The notes below the pieces were generated by a model. It had not been told where the DNA came from. It made no database searches and worked only from the letters and a program-made list of their open reading frames with translations. From Bacillus sp. UNC438CL73TsuS30 (GTDB lineage Bacteria; Bacillota; Bacilli; Bacillales; Cytobacillaceae), in NCBI RefSeq assembly GCF_000482325.1, contig NZ_KI535298.1, positions 61,399 to 125,398 on the forward strand: DNA of 64,000 nt, given 5' to 3'. The first letter of the stretch is position 1, and every line of letters begins with the position of its first letter. Made by a program: the position numbers and the translations under genes. Positions 49,667 to 58,682 of the stretch are shown piece by piece.

Positions 49667-51535
49667 CTATTCAGACTTCACAGGCTTCTTTAGAATCCCA
49701 AGTAACACAGCCGTCACAACAGCACCAACAAAGATCGCTAATGCGTACTGAAGTGCCCCGCCTTCAACTAATGGAACTACGAAGATTCCGCCATGCGGTG
49801 CACGAAGACCGATTCCAAACGCCATAGACATCGCACCTGAAATTGCTGAACCTACCATCACAGATGGAATTACACGAAGCGGGTCTGCTGCCGCAAATGG
49901 AATCGCTCCTTCCGTAATGAAAGATAGACCCATTACATAACAAGCCTTACCTGCATCACGGTCCTCCTTATTAAACTTCTTCTTAAATAGTGTCGTTGCA
50001 ATCGCGATACCAAGCGGCGGCACCATACCTGCTGCCATAATCGCTGCCATTGGCTCATAGACACCGTTCGCTAGTAACCCGGTACCAAATACATAGGCTG
50101 CCTTATTGATCGGGCCACCCATATCAAACGACATCATCAAACCTAACACAATTCCTAGTAAAACAGCATTTCCTGTTCCAAGACCTGTTAACCAATGAGT
50201 AATTTCTTTATTTAACCAGGTAACCGGATGGTTGACTGCAAAGAGCATGATAAATCCGGTAATCCCAATCCCAAATAAAGGATAGAGCAGAATACTTTTA
50301 ATTCCTTCCAATGACTGTGGAAGACCAGCAAATACCTTTTTCAAAAGAACCACAACATAACCCGCAAGGAAACCTGCAATCATCCCGCCAAGGAAACCAG
50401 CGCCGCTTGATGCTGCCATCATACCGCCAACCATACCAGGCGCAAATCCAGGACGATCGGCAATGCTAAGTGCAATGAAACCAGCCAAAACAGGTACAAT
50501 TAAACCAAATGCATTTCCACCGCCGATGGTCATCAATGCTTCGGCAATTTTATTATAGGATGGATCATCTGGTTTAAACGAGTTATAGCCAAACATAAAA
50601 CAGATAGCGATTAAAATACCGCCCCCAACAACAAATGGAAGCATGTTGGAAACACCATTCATTAAATGCTTATAGAAGCCTTTTCTTCCACTTGAATCGG
50701 CACCGCTATTCTCACTTTTGCCGCCATTCCCCGAATAAACTGGTGCATCTTGCTTTAAAGCACGCTCAATCAAATTTTGCGGCTTGCGAATACCATCGGC
50801 AACGGCCGTCTGAATCACATGCTTACCTTTAAATCTTTCCATTTCCACATTGATGTCAGCAGCAATAATAACAGCTACGGCATTCTCAATTTCCTCTTTT
50901 GTTAAAACATTCTTCGCTCCACCGGAACCATTGGTTTCAACCTTGATGTCAACACCCATTTCCGCTGCCTTAGCTTTTAAAGAATCAGCTGCCATATAAG
51001 TGTGGGCAATCCCCGTGGGACATCCCGTAACCGCTACAATGGCATTCTTTTTATTTGACACATCTTGTTCTTCTTCATCTTCCTGGTCATAAAAATTGAT
51101 AACCTCAAGGACATCAGCAGCAGAAACAGCATGAAGTAACTTTTCACGTACTTCCTGTTTCATTAATAAACCTGAAAGGCGTGCAAGTGCTTCAAGGTGG
51201 GTATTATTCGCGCCTTCTGGTGCTGCAATCATAAAGAACAAATGGGCAGGCTGTCCATCTAATGATTGATAATCTACACCGGAAGTGGATTTACCAAAAA
51301 CAATGGCTGCTTCTCTTACCGCTTTTACTTTCGCATGAGGGATCGCAATCCCGTCACCAATTCCCGTTGTACTCTGCTCTTCACGTTTTAGAATGGCTGC
51401 CTTAAACTCTTCACGGTTCGTAATTTTATTGGCCTTAAATAGCACATCAACAAGTTGGTCGATAGCTTCTTCTTTCCCCTGGCCATCTATATTTAGCAGA
51501 ATAGTATTCTTTGTGAGCAATTCTGTAATTTTCAT
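49667..51535 (-). CDS. Fructose PTS enzyme IIABC
   Basis: 622 aa, takes up fructose with phosphorylation to fructose 1-phosphate. EIIA (1-145) with phospho-His in IAIPHAK; EIIB (about 165-260) with phospho-Cys in VTGCPTGIAHT; EIIC (about 290-620), about nine helices with FDMGGPINKAAY. Last gene of fruRKA, 11 nt after fruK. Confidence 0.97.
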   Translation of the reverse strand: MKITELLTKNTILLNIDGQGKEEAIDQLVDVLFKANKITNREEFKAAILKREEQSTTGIGDGIAIPHAKVKAVREAAIVFGKSTSGVDYQSLDGQPAHLFFMIAAPEGANNTHLEALARLSGLLMKQEVREKLLHAVSAADVLEVINFYDQEDEEEQDVSNKKNAIVAVTGCPTGIAHTYMAADSLKAKAAEMGVDIKVETNGSGGAKNVLTKEEIENAVAVIIAADINVEMERFKGKHVIQTAVADGIRKPQNLIERALKQDAPVYSGNGGKSENSGADSSGRKGFYKHLMNGVSNMLPFVVGGGILIAICFMFGYNSFKPDDPSYNKIAEALMTIGGGNAFGLIVPVLAGFIALSIADRPGFAPGMVGGMMAASSGAGFLGGMIAGFLAGYVVVLLKKVFAGLPQSLEGIKSILLYPLFGIGITGFIMLFAVNHPVTWLNKEITHWLTGLGTGNAVLLGIVLGLMMSFDMGGPINKAAYVFGTGLLANGVYEPMAAIMAAGMVPPLGIAIATTLFKKKFNKEDRDAGKACYVMGLSFITEGAIPFAAADPLRVIPSVMVGSAISGAMSMAFGIGLRAPHGGIFVVPLVEGGALQYALAIFVGAVVTAVLLGILKKPVKSE

Positions 51536-51546
51536 AGCTTCTCCTC

Positions 51547-52461
51547 CTAATTAATCTCTCTAATTTTTACCTGTTCAAGGAGTTCTTCAATTAAATCTTT
51601 TGTACACAAGCCGAGTGAAAAGGCGGTTGCGCTGCCTGCGGCAACACTATATTGAAATGCCTTTTTCACACTCGAAGTTTTTTGATATTCAGCCAAAAAG
51701 CCTGCCACCATTGAATCTCCGGCACCAACCGAATTTTTTACCACGCCTTTAGGCACTTCGGCAATGAGGGCCATTTCGTTATTTATAAAAACAGCCCCTT
51801 CACCCGCAAGTGAAACAATCACGTTTTTAGCCCCCATATCAATTAACTTCTTTCCAAATGGGATGACATCTTTACAGCTTGAAAGAGTAGTTTGAAATAA
51901 ATCGCCAAGCTCGTGATGGTTTGGTTTTATTAAAAATGGTTGGTAAGGAAGAACTTTTTTTAACAAGTCGCCCTCAGCGTCAACAACAAATTCAGCCTTA
52001 CTTTCCTTACAAATCTTTACCAACTCTTCATATGTGGTCACTGGCATTGTCGAAGGAATACTTCCCGCGAGGACCAATAGATCCTTTTCAGTTAAATGGG
52101 TAATTTTCTCCCTTAATTCTCTGAAATTTTCTTCGGAAATCCTTGGACCGTTCGCATTGATTTCGGTCTCGTCACCAGTTTTCAACTTAATATTGATTCG
52201 AGTATCTTCGTTTACTTTGATAAAATCCGTTTCTATTTTTTCATTTTGCAGATATTCTTCAATGTATCTTCCGGTAAAACCACCGTTGAAGCCTAAAGCC
52301 CTGCTTGTTTGACCTAATTGGCTTAAAACCCTGGAAACATTGATTCCCTTACCGCCAGGAAACTTTGTTTCCCTTGTTGTTCGATTCAGTTCTCCTAACT
52401 GAATGCTTTCAAGTTGAACGATATAATCAACTGAAGGGTTTAAGGTTAATGTATAAATCAT
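51547..52461 (-). CDS. 1-phosphofructokinase
   Basis: 304-aa PfkB-family kinase making fructose 1,6-bisphosphate. N-terminal TLNPSVDY and GGKGINVSRVL, C-terminal NSVGAGDSMVAGF with catalytic Asp. Overlaps fruR by 4 nt (ATGA). Confidence 0.97.
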   Translation of the reverse strand: MIYTLTLNPSVDYIVQLESIQLGELNRTTRETKFPGGKGINVSRVLSQLGQTSRALGFNGGFTGRYIEEYLQNEKIETDFIKVNEDTRINIKLKTGDETEINANGPRISEENFRELREKITHLTEKDLLVLAGSIPSTMPVTTYEELVKICKESKAEFVVDAEGDLLKKVLPYQPFLIKPNHHELGDLFQTTLSSCKDVIPFGKKLIDMGAKNVIVSLAGEGAVFINNEMALIAEVPKGVVKNSVGAGDSMVAGFLAEYQKTSSVKKAFQYSVAAGSATAFSLGLCTKDLIEELLEQVKIREIN

Positions 52462-53210
52462 GCTGTCACGACCTTTATTGTAGTTCTATTTTTATATTGT
52501 GTTTGGGTTTCATCGTCAAGATCATTGGTTATCACCACAGCCTCCGAGATATCGGCTATTTTTGCAAAGGCAACTTCCGAAAACTTGGAGTCGTCTGCTA
52601 AGACGTATGCTTCTCTTGAGAGAGAAATGGCTTTATGTTTCACCATTGCCTCTTCTTGATCTGGTGTTGTAAAACCAAACTGCGAATGGATTCCATTTAC
52701 CCCCATAAAGCATTTATCGAACCGATAAAGATCAAGACTTGCTAATGCTCCCCTGCCGATAATTGCGTTTGTGTTTAGCTTTGCAAATCCCCCAATTAAA
52801 TAGGTTGGAATTCCTTTACTTAGTAATGGCATTAAATGAGTTAGACCATTTGTAACGACAACAATGTCAGTTAGATTTAAGAATTCTACCATTTCAAGAA
52901 CTGTTGACCCGGCATCAAGATAAATGCAGTCGCCTTTTTCTACCAAACTTGCAGCATATTGGGCGATTCTCCGTTTTTCTTGAAGGTTTTTGGCTGACTT
53001 TTCAATCATGCTCGGTTCTTGCAGCTTTCCTTGCAGTCTTGATGCACCGCCATGAATTCTTTTTAATTGTTTTTCCTTCTCTAATTGTGATAAATCGCGT
53101 CGGATTGTTGACTCAGATGTATTGGTAAGGTCCACAATCTCCTGGATTTTAACGATATTCTGTTCCTTTAAAAGTTGTAAAATCAGCCGATGACGTTCTG
53201 GTGTTAACAA
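52458..53210 (-). CDS. DeoR-family fructose operon repressor FruR
   Basis: 250 aa. N-terminal helix-turn-helix (SESTIRRDLSQLEKE, about 33-47) and sugar-phosphate-binding domain (YLDAGSTVLEMVEFL). The start is TTG at 53210 (MLTPERHRL), after AGGTGG; this matches FruR length. The frame extends to 53273 but without a ribosome site. Likely autoregulates the operon. Confidence 0.92.
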   Translation of the reverse strand: MLTPERHRLILQLLKEQNIVKIQEIVDLTNTSESTIRRDLSQLEKEKQLKRIHGGASRLQGKLQEPSMIEKSAKNLQEKRRIAQYAASLVEKGDCIYLDAGSTVLEMVEFLNLTDIVVVTNGLTHLMPLLSKGIPTYLIGGFAKLNTNAIIGRGALASLDLYRFDKCFMGVNGIHSQFGFTTPDQEEAMVKHKAISLSREAYVLADDSKFSEVAFAKIADISEAVVITNDLDDETQTQYKNRTTIKVVTA

Positions 53211-53244
53211 GTCATCACCACCTATAATTATTGTTCTTGATTCT

Positions 53245-53273
53245 ATATTACTGAAACCGATTGCAAAAATCAA
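53245..53273 (-). promoter_or_regulatory. Promoter of fruRKA
   Basis: Minus strand TTGATT (53273-53268), 17-nt spacer, TAATAT (53250-53245). Confidence 0.6.
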
Positions 53274-53342
53274 TCACTTTCTATCAAAAACAATCATTTC
53301 TTGAATGCTATTGCATGTTTTTGAGAGAAATAATGATTGTTT
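53271..53342. promoter_or_regulatory. Candidate FruR operators
   Basis: Three related half-sites: CAATCACTTTCT (53271), CAATCATTTCTT (53291, exactly 20 bp on) and, inverted, AGAAATAATGATTG (53326). The first overlaps the -35 box. Repeated half-sites with such spacing are typical of DeoR-family operators. Confidence 0.5.
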
Positions 53343-53401
53343 TGCAAAAAACTAGATGGAAATAAAATATTGTGGTATAATTTCTGATGTTATTGGGATT
53401 T

Positions 53402-53475
53402 GCGGGTGTAGTTCAATGGTAGAACTCCAGCTTCCCAAGCTGGCGGTGCGGGTTCGATTCCCGTCACCCGCTCCA
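53402..53475 (+). tRNA. tRNA-Gly (anticodon CCC)
   Basis: 74 nt with encoded CCA. Acceptor GCGGGTG pairs with CACCCGC; anticodon stem CCAGC/GCTGG with loop TTCCCAA gives CCC; T-arm GGTTCGATTCC is standard. Confidence 0.93.
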
Positions 53476-53477
53476 AT

Positions 53478-53570
53478 GGAGAAGTACCCAAGTGGTTATA
53501 AGGGGGCGCACTCGAAATGCGCTAGGACGGGCAACCGCCCGAGTGAGTTCGAATCTCATCTTCCCCTCCA
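53478..53570 (+). tRNA. tRNA-Ser (anticodon CGA), atypical acceptor end
   Basis: 93 nt, long variable arm (GACGGGCAACCGCCCGAG), anticodon stem GCGCA/TGCGC with loop CTCGAAA giving CGA. CCA is encoded. The acceptor pair 3-70 is A-C, and the base before CCA is T where serine tRNAs usually have G. Two nt separate it from tRNA-Gly. Confidence 0.85.
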
Positions 53571-53587
53571 TACATATTGTTTCAATA

Positions 53588-53615
53588 AACACTTTAAAAT
53601 AAAGTGTTTTTTTTA
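53588..53615 (+). terminator. Terminator of the tRNA pair
   Basis: AACACTTT and AAAGTGTT form the stem, followed by TTTTTTT. Confidence 0.85.
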
Positions 53616-53692
53616 TTAATCACGGAATCTTAGTTCTATAAAAAATTGTGTATAATAAGAAAGAGTTTATACATAAGCAAAGGATGATAAAT

Positions 53693-53977
53693 TTGAACAT
53701 TACTGATCATACAGTTGAAAAACTTGAAGATCCATTTGGTCTACTTTCCGGCGATCGCTATGAATTTTTCCTTCAACTAGAAATTGATGAAGAGGATGAA
53801 CTTTATTCGGAAAAAGGGATAGGCTTAAGGGTAATCTTCGTAATGGATGAAAATGAGGAGAAAATCACGAATTATCATTTTTACGAAAGAGGAACAGAGA
53901 AAGTTCTCGATTTTGCCTTAGAAGAAGACGAGGAAGCTTTAGTTATCGCCTATTGCAAAGAAAATATTGGGGAATAA
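53693..53977 (+). CDS. DUF6509-type acidic protein
   Basis: 94 aa from a TTG start (MNITDHTVEKLEDPFG), with AAAGG 9 nt upstream. Strongly acidic, with YEFFLQLEIDEEDELYSEKG and ALEEDEEALV. Matches my memory of a conserved Bacillaceae family (DUF6509). Function unknown. Confidence 0.78.
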   Translation: MNITDHTVEKLEDPFGLLSGDRYEFFLQLEIDEEDELYSEKGIGLRVIFVMDENEEKITNYHFYERGTEKVLDFALEEDEEALVIAYCKENIGE

Positions 53978-53978
53978 T

Positions 53979-54011
53979 AAAAAGCAGGGGCGAAAACCCC
54001 CTGCTTTTTAT
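53979..54011. terminator. Terminator after the DUF6509 gene
   Basis: AAAAAGCAGGGG and CCCCTGCTTTTT form a 12-bp stem; both sides have runs, so it also serves the convergent YdjO-like gene. Confidence 0.9.
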
Positions 54012-54014
54012 ATT

Positions 54015-54218
54015 TTACATAAAGTTTTTACTATGGTTATGGATAACCTGTAATTCTCTAGTTGCCTGTTTCATTTCACTTTTACAAATTGGGCAAAGTG
54101 GTACTTCACTGCTTTTAAAATTATCGCGTATCCAGCATTTACAATTTTCCGAAGTACATTCCCAAACCTTTGTTTCTTCTAATTTTACTTCCACATCATT
54201 TCTTCTGCCGAAAGCCAA
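54015..54218 (-). CDS. YdjO-family zinc-ribbon protein, copy 2
   Basis: 67 aa. WECTSENCKCWIRDNF and CPICKSEMK give four zinc-ligand cysteines plus one extra. It starts at ATG as MAFGRRNDVEV, which supports the shorter start chosen for the copy at 7.2 kb. YdjO is cold-inducible in B. subtilis; here a csp gene is adjacent on the same strand. Confidence 0.82.
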   Translation of the reverse strand: MAFGRRNDVEVKLEETKVWECTSENCKCWIRDNFKSSEVPLCPICKSEMKQATRELQVIHNHSKNFM

Positions 54219-54349
54219 AATTCTTCACTCCTTGCGCTTATTATCGTCCAAAAAGTTTCCAAATAAAAAAGCCCTAGAGCAAAATCAAAAAACATGCATC
54301 CTTGTATTCTATTCCCAATCAATAGGTTTTAGAATTAGGATATAGATAA

Positions 54350-54383
54350 AAAGGTGATGCATTTCACGAGCATCACCTTTTAT
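54350..54383 (-). terminator. Terminator of the csp gene
   Basis: AAAAGGTGATGC and GCATCACCTTTT pair across a 9-nt loop, followed by T-rich sequence on the minus strand. Confidence 0.88.
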
Positions 54384-54391
54384 TTAAAAGA

Positions 54392-54592
54392 TTAAACTGT
54401 TTTTACGTTAGCTGCTTGTGGTCCACGAGCACCTTCAACAATTTCAAAAGAAACCGATTGGCCTTCTTCTAATGTTTTGAAACCTTCAGTTTGAATTGCA
54501 GAAAAGTGAACGAATACGTCTTGACCGCCTTCAGCTTCAATAAATCCAAAACCTTTTTCTGCATTAAACCATTTAACTTTACCGTTATTCAT
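54392..54592 (-). CDS. Cold-shock protein (CspA/CspC family)
   Basis: 66-aa OB-fold RNA chaperone with RNP1 KGFGFIE and RNP2 VFVHFSAI. Start ATG 54592 (MNNGKVKWF) after GGGGGT. About 200 nt lie between it and the nucleoside hydrolase gene; they hold a long AT-rich leader as expected for csp genes, but no motif I can name. Confidence 0.95.
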   Translation of the reverse strand: MNNGKVKWFNAEKGFGFIEAEGGQDVFVHFSAIQTEGFKTLEEGQSVSFEIVEGARGPQAANVKTV

Positions 54593-54798
54593 GGATCTTA
54601 CCCCCAACATATTGTTCACTTTAAAGTTAATTTTACATTTAAATATAGAAAAGCCATAACCTCACAAATTGGGGCAATAGACATCACCCACAGTTCGTGT
54701 AGCTACGACTACTTAATCCAATAAATATTAACGAACTTAAAGCGTAATTTAATAGTATACTATTTTCCTTTAAAAGTCAAATTTTATAAAAGTACTTG

Positions 54799-55749
54799 TC
54801 ATTCATTTCCCCGGAGAAAAACCTCCATGAACTGAACAACAAACTTTTGAAAATCAGCATCTAAGCCGATTTGGTCAAGAGATTCAATTGGTTCAGGATC
54901 AGGTTTTGGGCGAAAATCAGCAATGCTTTTCCCTTTTGCCGGACCAGTTTCCTCTACCCTCACTCTTCGCGGAATGTACTGGACAAAATCAGGATTAACT
55001 AGAGCCATAAGCGGAACCACATCATGAAGTGGTGCCCCTTTAATACCAGGAACATTTTTTTGATAAGCGTGATAATAATAATCAAATGCTGGTTTTAATA
55101 GCGGGCGAAATGGTGTTGGGCTATTTTCTGATAGAAAATGAATTACTTCAGGCGTGATAATAGCACGATTGGTAATATTCAGGGGAAATAAATAAACATT
55201 ATGGGCTTTTTCCATTACGGAGTTGGCTGCAATTGGGTCTACATAAAAATTCGCCTCTGCTTCAGCTGTTATGTTACCCGGGACTAAAAAAGCCCCTCCC
55301 ATTATATAAAAAGCTGTCACGTCTTTTAGCGCGTTGTTCCCATATAAAATAAACATCAATGCAAGCTCTGTCAGCCTTCCTACAGAGACAATCACGATAT
55401 TGCCGCTATATTGCTTAATGATCTCTATAATTTTATTAAAATCATATACCTTTATATTTTTTATATTGTCAGGAGGTTTTATAGGGCCTAACCCTTCCTT
55501 CCCATGAATCTCGGGGTAATATTGGACTGGTTCTCCTGATAATGGGCCGGCGCTCCCAGCGATTATCGGGATATCTTCTCTTCCTGCTAAATTTAACAAA
55601 TAAGCTGTATTCCTAATTGAAATCCCTTTCGGAGTATTTCCATAGCCGCTGACAATCCCGACAAGATTAATTTTCGGATTTAGCAGGGCATACATAATTG
55701 CAAAAGAGTCATCGATTCCGGGATCAGTAATCATCAGGACATGAACCAT
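54799..55749 (-). CDS. Inosine/uridine-preferring nucleoside hydrolase
   Basis: 316 aa. Ca2+-binding Asp cluster is ITDPGIDDSFA (first Asp of DxDPGxDD replaced by Ile), with AEANFYVDP and catalytic His in LHDVVPL. The substituted first position is a ligand-region change worth noting. Hydrolyses N-glycosidic bonds for base salvage. Monocistronic. Confidence 0.85.
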   Translation of the reverse strand: MVHVLMITDPGIDDSFAIMYALLNPKINLVGIVSGYGNTPKGISIRNTAYLLNLAGREDIPIIAGSAGPLSGEPVQYYPEIHGKEGLGPIKPPDNIKNIKVYDFNKIIEIIKQYSGNIVIVSVGRLTELALMFILYGNNALKDVTAFYIMGGAFLVPGNITAEAEANFYVDPIAANSVMEKAHNVYLFPLNITNRAIITPEVIHFLSENSPTPFRPLLKPAFDYYYHAYQKNVPGIKGAPLHDVVPLMALVNPDFVQYIPRRVRVEETGPAKGKSIADFRPKPDPEPIESLDQIGLDADFQKFVVQFMEVFLRGNE

Positions 55750-55840
55750 TATTTCACCCCTTTTCTATCTATTGTATTCCTCTACCTGTCTTACATGAAA
55801 AAAAACCGATTTGACTTGCATTCAAATCGGCAATTTCTCC

Positions 55841-56695
55841 TTATGCTTCTTTTTTCACTCTTGAAACGGTCTTTTTCTTTGGGGCAGCAGCTTTTTTCTT
55901 TGGTGCTGGGGCTTTTTCCGGTTTAGTGCGATCAATTGATGCCTGCAAGGCTGCCATTAAATCGGTAACGTTTGATGGAGACTCTTTGGCAGCAGGCGTC
56001 ACCACAGTTTCTTTTTCCATACGTTTGGACTCAATCAATTCTAATAGGGCTGTTCGGTATTCATCTGTATATTTTTCAGGAGTAAAATCAGTTGTTAATT
56101 GATCAATGAGCATAATGGCGGTGTCCAATTCCTTTTTCGTGACCTTATCCTCTGATGGAACGCTAGGGACATCACTTGCATTTCGAACTTCATCAGGATA
56201 GTGAATGGTTTCCATAACCAATGTATTTTCATACACCCTTATCACGGCCATTTGCTCCTTCGAGCGAATCACAATTTTAGCCAGTCCAACCTTTCCGGTT
56301 TCATGAAGGGCTTTACGTAATAACGAGTAAGCTTTACCGCCTCCTTCATTTGGAGACATATAATAACTGCGATCAAAATAAATAGGATCAATTTGTTCCA
56401 TTTTGACAAAATCAATAATTTCGACCGCTTTATCTTCGTTTTCTTTTCGTAATTTTTCAAGGTCATCATTGTCCAGGACGACAAATTTTCCCTTTGTGTA
56501 TTCATAGGCTTTGACAATATCCTCAGGTTTGACCTCTTCTTCGCAAACCGTACAAATTTTTTCATACCTGATTGGAGCATGACACTTATTATGAAGAGTC
56601 CGAAGCTTAATATCCTTATCCTCTGTTGCCGTATGGAGCTTTATGGGAATATTCACGAGCCCAAAGCTGATACTTCCCTTCCACATCGTATGCAT
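55841..56695 (-). CDS. Ku protein for non-homologous end joining
   Basis: 284 aa. Ku core MWKGSISFGLVNIPIKL, CHAPIRYEKICTVCEEEV, and a Lys/Ala/Pro-rich C-terminal tail (about 245-284) that binds DNA. ATG 56695 has GGAGA 8 nt upstream; five codons earlier is an alternative. Divergent from ligD; the pair repairs double-strand breaks, in Bacillus mainly in spores. Confidence 0.95.
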   Translation of the reverse strand: MHTMWKGSISFGLVNIPIKLHTATEDKDIKLRTLHNKCHAPIRYEKICTVCEEEVKPEDIVKAYEYTKGKFVVLDNDDLEKLRKENEDKAVEIIDFVKMEQIDPIYFDRSYYMSPNEGGGKAYSLLRKALHETGKVGLAKIVIRSKEQMAVIRVYENTLVMETIHYPDEVRNASDVPSVPSEDKVTKKELDTAIMLIDQLTTDFTPEKYTDEYRTALLELIESKRMEKETVVTPAAKESPSNVTDLMAALQASIDRTKPEKAPAPKKKAAAPKKKTVSRVKKEA

Positions 56696-56826
56696 ATACT
56701 GATTCTCCATTCTTTTTACTGTTATTTTGCTAAACGGACAAACCTGTCATTCCTATAAACAACTGGAAAAGGATGAAGAGAGTCTTTTTGAAACAAAATA
56801 AAGCTAAAAAGAAGGGACCATTACAG

Positions 56827-58665
56827 ATGAAACCGATGCTTCCAAGTCTGACATTTGATCGTCCCGTCCATCCTGATTGGCTGTACGAGGTGAAATATGA
56901 TGGATTCCGTGCATTATTGGAGTGGAATACAGAGGGGATAACTTTAACAAGCAGAAATGGCAAGCCCCTCATTCCACAATTCCCGGAAATAGAAGAATTT
57001 TTAATGCAATACCAACGTGAATTTGAACCCTTTTTACCACTGCAGCTGGATGGGGAGCTTGTATTATTGGAAAATCCGTGCAAAGCTAATTTTTCTGGCA
57101 TTCAAGTACGCGGACGGTTAAAGTCAGAAAAGAAAATTAGCGTACAGGCACAAAATGCACCTTGCCAGCTGATGATATTTGATGCACTTCAATTATCAGG
57201 GAAACCCCTTCATGCGGAGCCTTTTACGAAACGAAAAAAAGAACTAATAAAATTGTTTGAGAAGCTCCACTTTATTCAAGAGGCTGATCCTTACTCCAAT
57301 CAGTTAGTGCAGCTCGTTAAAGCCTATGATGATTTTGAGATGCTTTGGGAAAAAGTTGTTCTTTTTGATGGCGAAGGAATTGTCGCTAAGCAGCAAAACA
57401 GCCTATGGGAAGAGGGAAAGCGTTCAATCCAGTGGCTGAAGTATAAAAATTGGAAGTATGTGAGCTGTTTTATCACCTCTTTAGAAAAAACAAATGGGTA
57501 CTTTTACGTAGGAGTGTATCAGGACAAAAAGATTCATCCGATTGGTCAGGTCCTTTTTGGGTTTAAACCGGAGGAGAAGCAGGCTCTTCAACAAACAATT
57601 AAACAAAATAAAATAAAGGAAGATGAGCAGTTTGTTTATGTAGAACCAGCCATTTGCCTTGAGGTCAAATATTTAGAGTTATATGATGGACAGCTCCGTG
57701 AGCCGCATTTTGACCGGTTCCGCTTTGACTTAGAGCCTGCAGATTGTACCAATGACCGGTTTTTATTTCAACAAAAAAATCTTCCGGAGGACTTAGACAT
57801 TTCACACCCGGATAAACCGCTTTGGGATCAGCTAAACATTCAAAAGGCAGATTTTATTCTTTACCTAAGAGAAATATCCCCCTATATGCTGCCCTTTTTG
57901 GAAAACCGGCTCTTGACGGTTATTCGTTACCCGCACGGAATGTTCGGGGAACCTTTTTACCAAAAAAATTGTCCCGATTATGCTCCCGAATTTGTGGAAA
58001 CCTTTAAACATGAAAATATTGACTATATCCTTTGTAATCATCTTAAAACACTAATCTGGCTTGGGAATCAATTGGCCATTGAATTTCATATTCCGTTTCA
58101 AACCATTTACAGCAAAGGGCCAAGTGAAATCGTTTTTGATTTAGACCCACCGTCAAAGGATGATTTTCATTTAGCAGTAAAAGCCGCTTTACTTATCAAG
58201 GAAGTCCTCGATCAATTGAACCTGATTGGCTTTATTAAAACCTCAGGCAATAAGGGCTTGCAAATTTACCTTCCTTTACCTGAAAATACGTTTACCTATG
58301 ATGATACAAGGCTGTTCACGAGCTTTATTGCCGACTACTTAATATCACGTGACCCTGATTCGTTTACAATCGAGCGAATGAAAAAGAACCGCGGGAATCG
58401 CTTATATGTAGACTATATCCAGCATGGTGAAGGGAAAACGATTGTTGCCCCTTATTCGATGAGAGGAAATGAACGGGGCGGTGTAGCCACACCACTTTAC
58501 TGGGATGAAGTAAACGAGAAGCTTGAATCGGCGCAATTTACAATGAAAACCGCCTTAACCCGGGTTCGGAAAGAAGGGGACCCGTTTCGAACCTATTTTT
58601 CTACAAAACCAGTACAGCCCTTTGCACCAGTTCTCGATGTTCTAAAGAATAATAAAAAAGGATAA
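56827..58665 (+). CDS. ATP-dependent DNA ligase/polymerase LigD
   Basis: 612 aa. Ligase domain first with adenylation Lys in EVKYDGFRALL, later DGEGIVAKQ; C-terminal primase-polymerase domain with IVFDLDPPS metal-binding Asp pair and KTSGNKGLQIYLP. No phosphoesterase domain, as in B. subtilis LigD. ATG 56827 after GAAGGGA; an upstream in-frame ATG at 56773 would add 18 Lys-rich residues. Confidence 0.94.
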   Translation: MKPMLPSLTFDRPVHPDWLYEVKYDGFRALLEWNTEGITLTSRNGKPLIPQFPEIEEFLMQYQREFEPFLPLQLDGELVLLENPCKANFSGIQVRGRLKSEKKISVQAQNAPCQLMIFDALQLSGKPLHAEPFTKRKKELIKLFEKLHFIQEADPYSNQLVQLVKAYDDFEMLWEKVVLFDGEGIVAKQQNSLWEEGKRSIQWLKYKNWKYVSCFITSLEKTNGYFYVGVYQDKKIHPIGQVLFGFKPEEKQALQQTIKQNKIKEDEQFVYVEPAICLEVKYLELYDGQLREPHFDRFRFDLEPADCTNDRFLFQQKNLPEDLDISHPDKPLWDQLNIQKADFILYLREISPYMLPFLENRLLTVIRYPHGMFGEPFYQKNCPDYAPEFVETFKHENIDYILCNHLKTLIWLGNQLAIEFHIPFQTIYSKGPSEIVFDLDPPSKDDFHLAVKAALLIKEVLDQLNLIGFIKTSGNKGLQIYLPLPENTFTYDDTRLFTSFIADYLISRDPDSFTIERMKKNRGNRLYVDYIQHGEGKTIVAPYSMRGNERGGVATPLYWDEVNEKLESAQFTMKTALTRVRKEGDPFRTYFSTKPVQPFAPVLDVLKNNKKG

Positions 58666-58682
58666 GGGAACCCTTATCCTTT
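58661..58682. terminator. Bidirectional terminator between ligD and dapF
   Basis: AAAGGATAAGGG and CCCTTATCCTTT, an almost uninterrupted 12-bp palindrome. Overlaps both gene ends. Confidence 0.75.
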
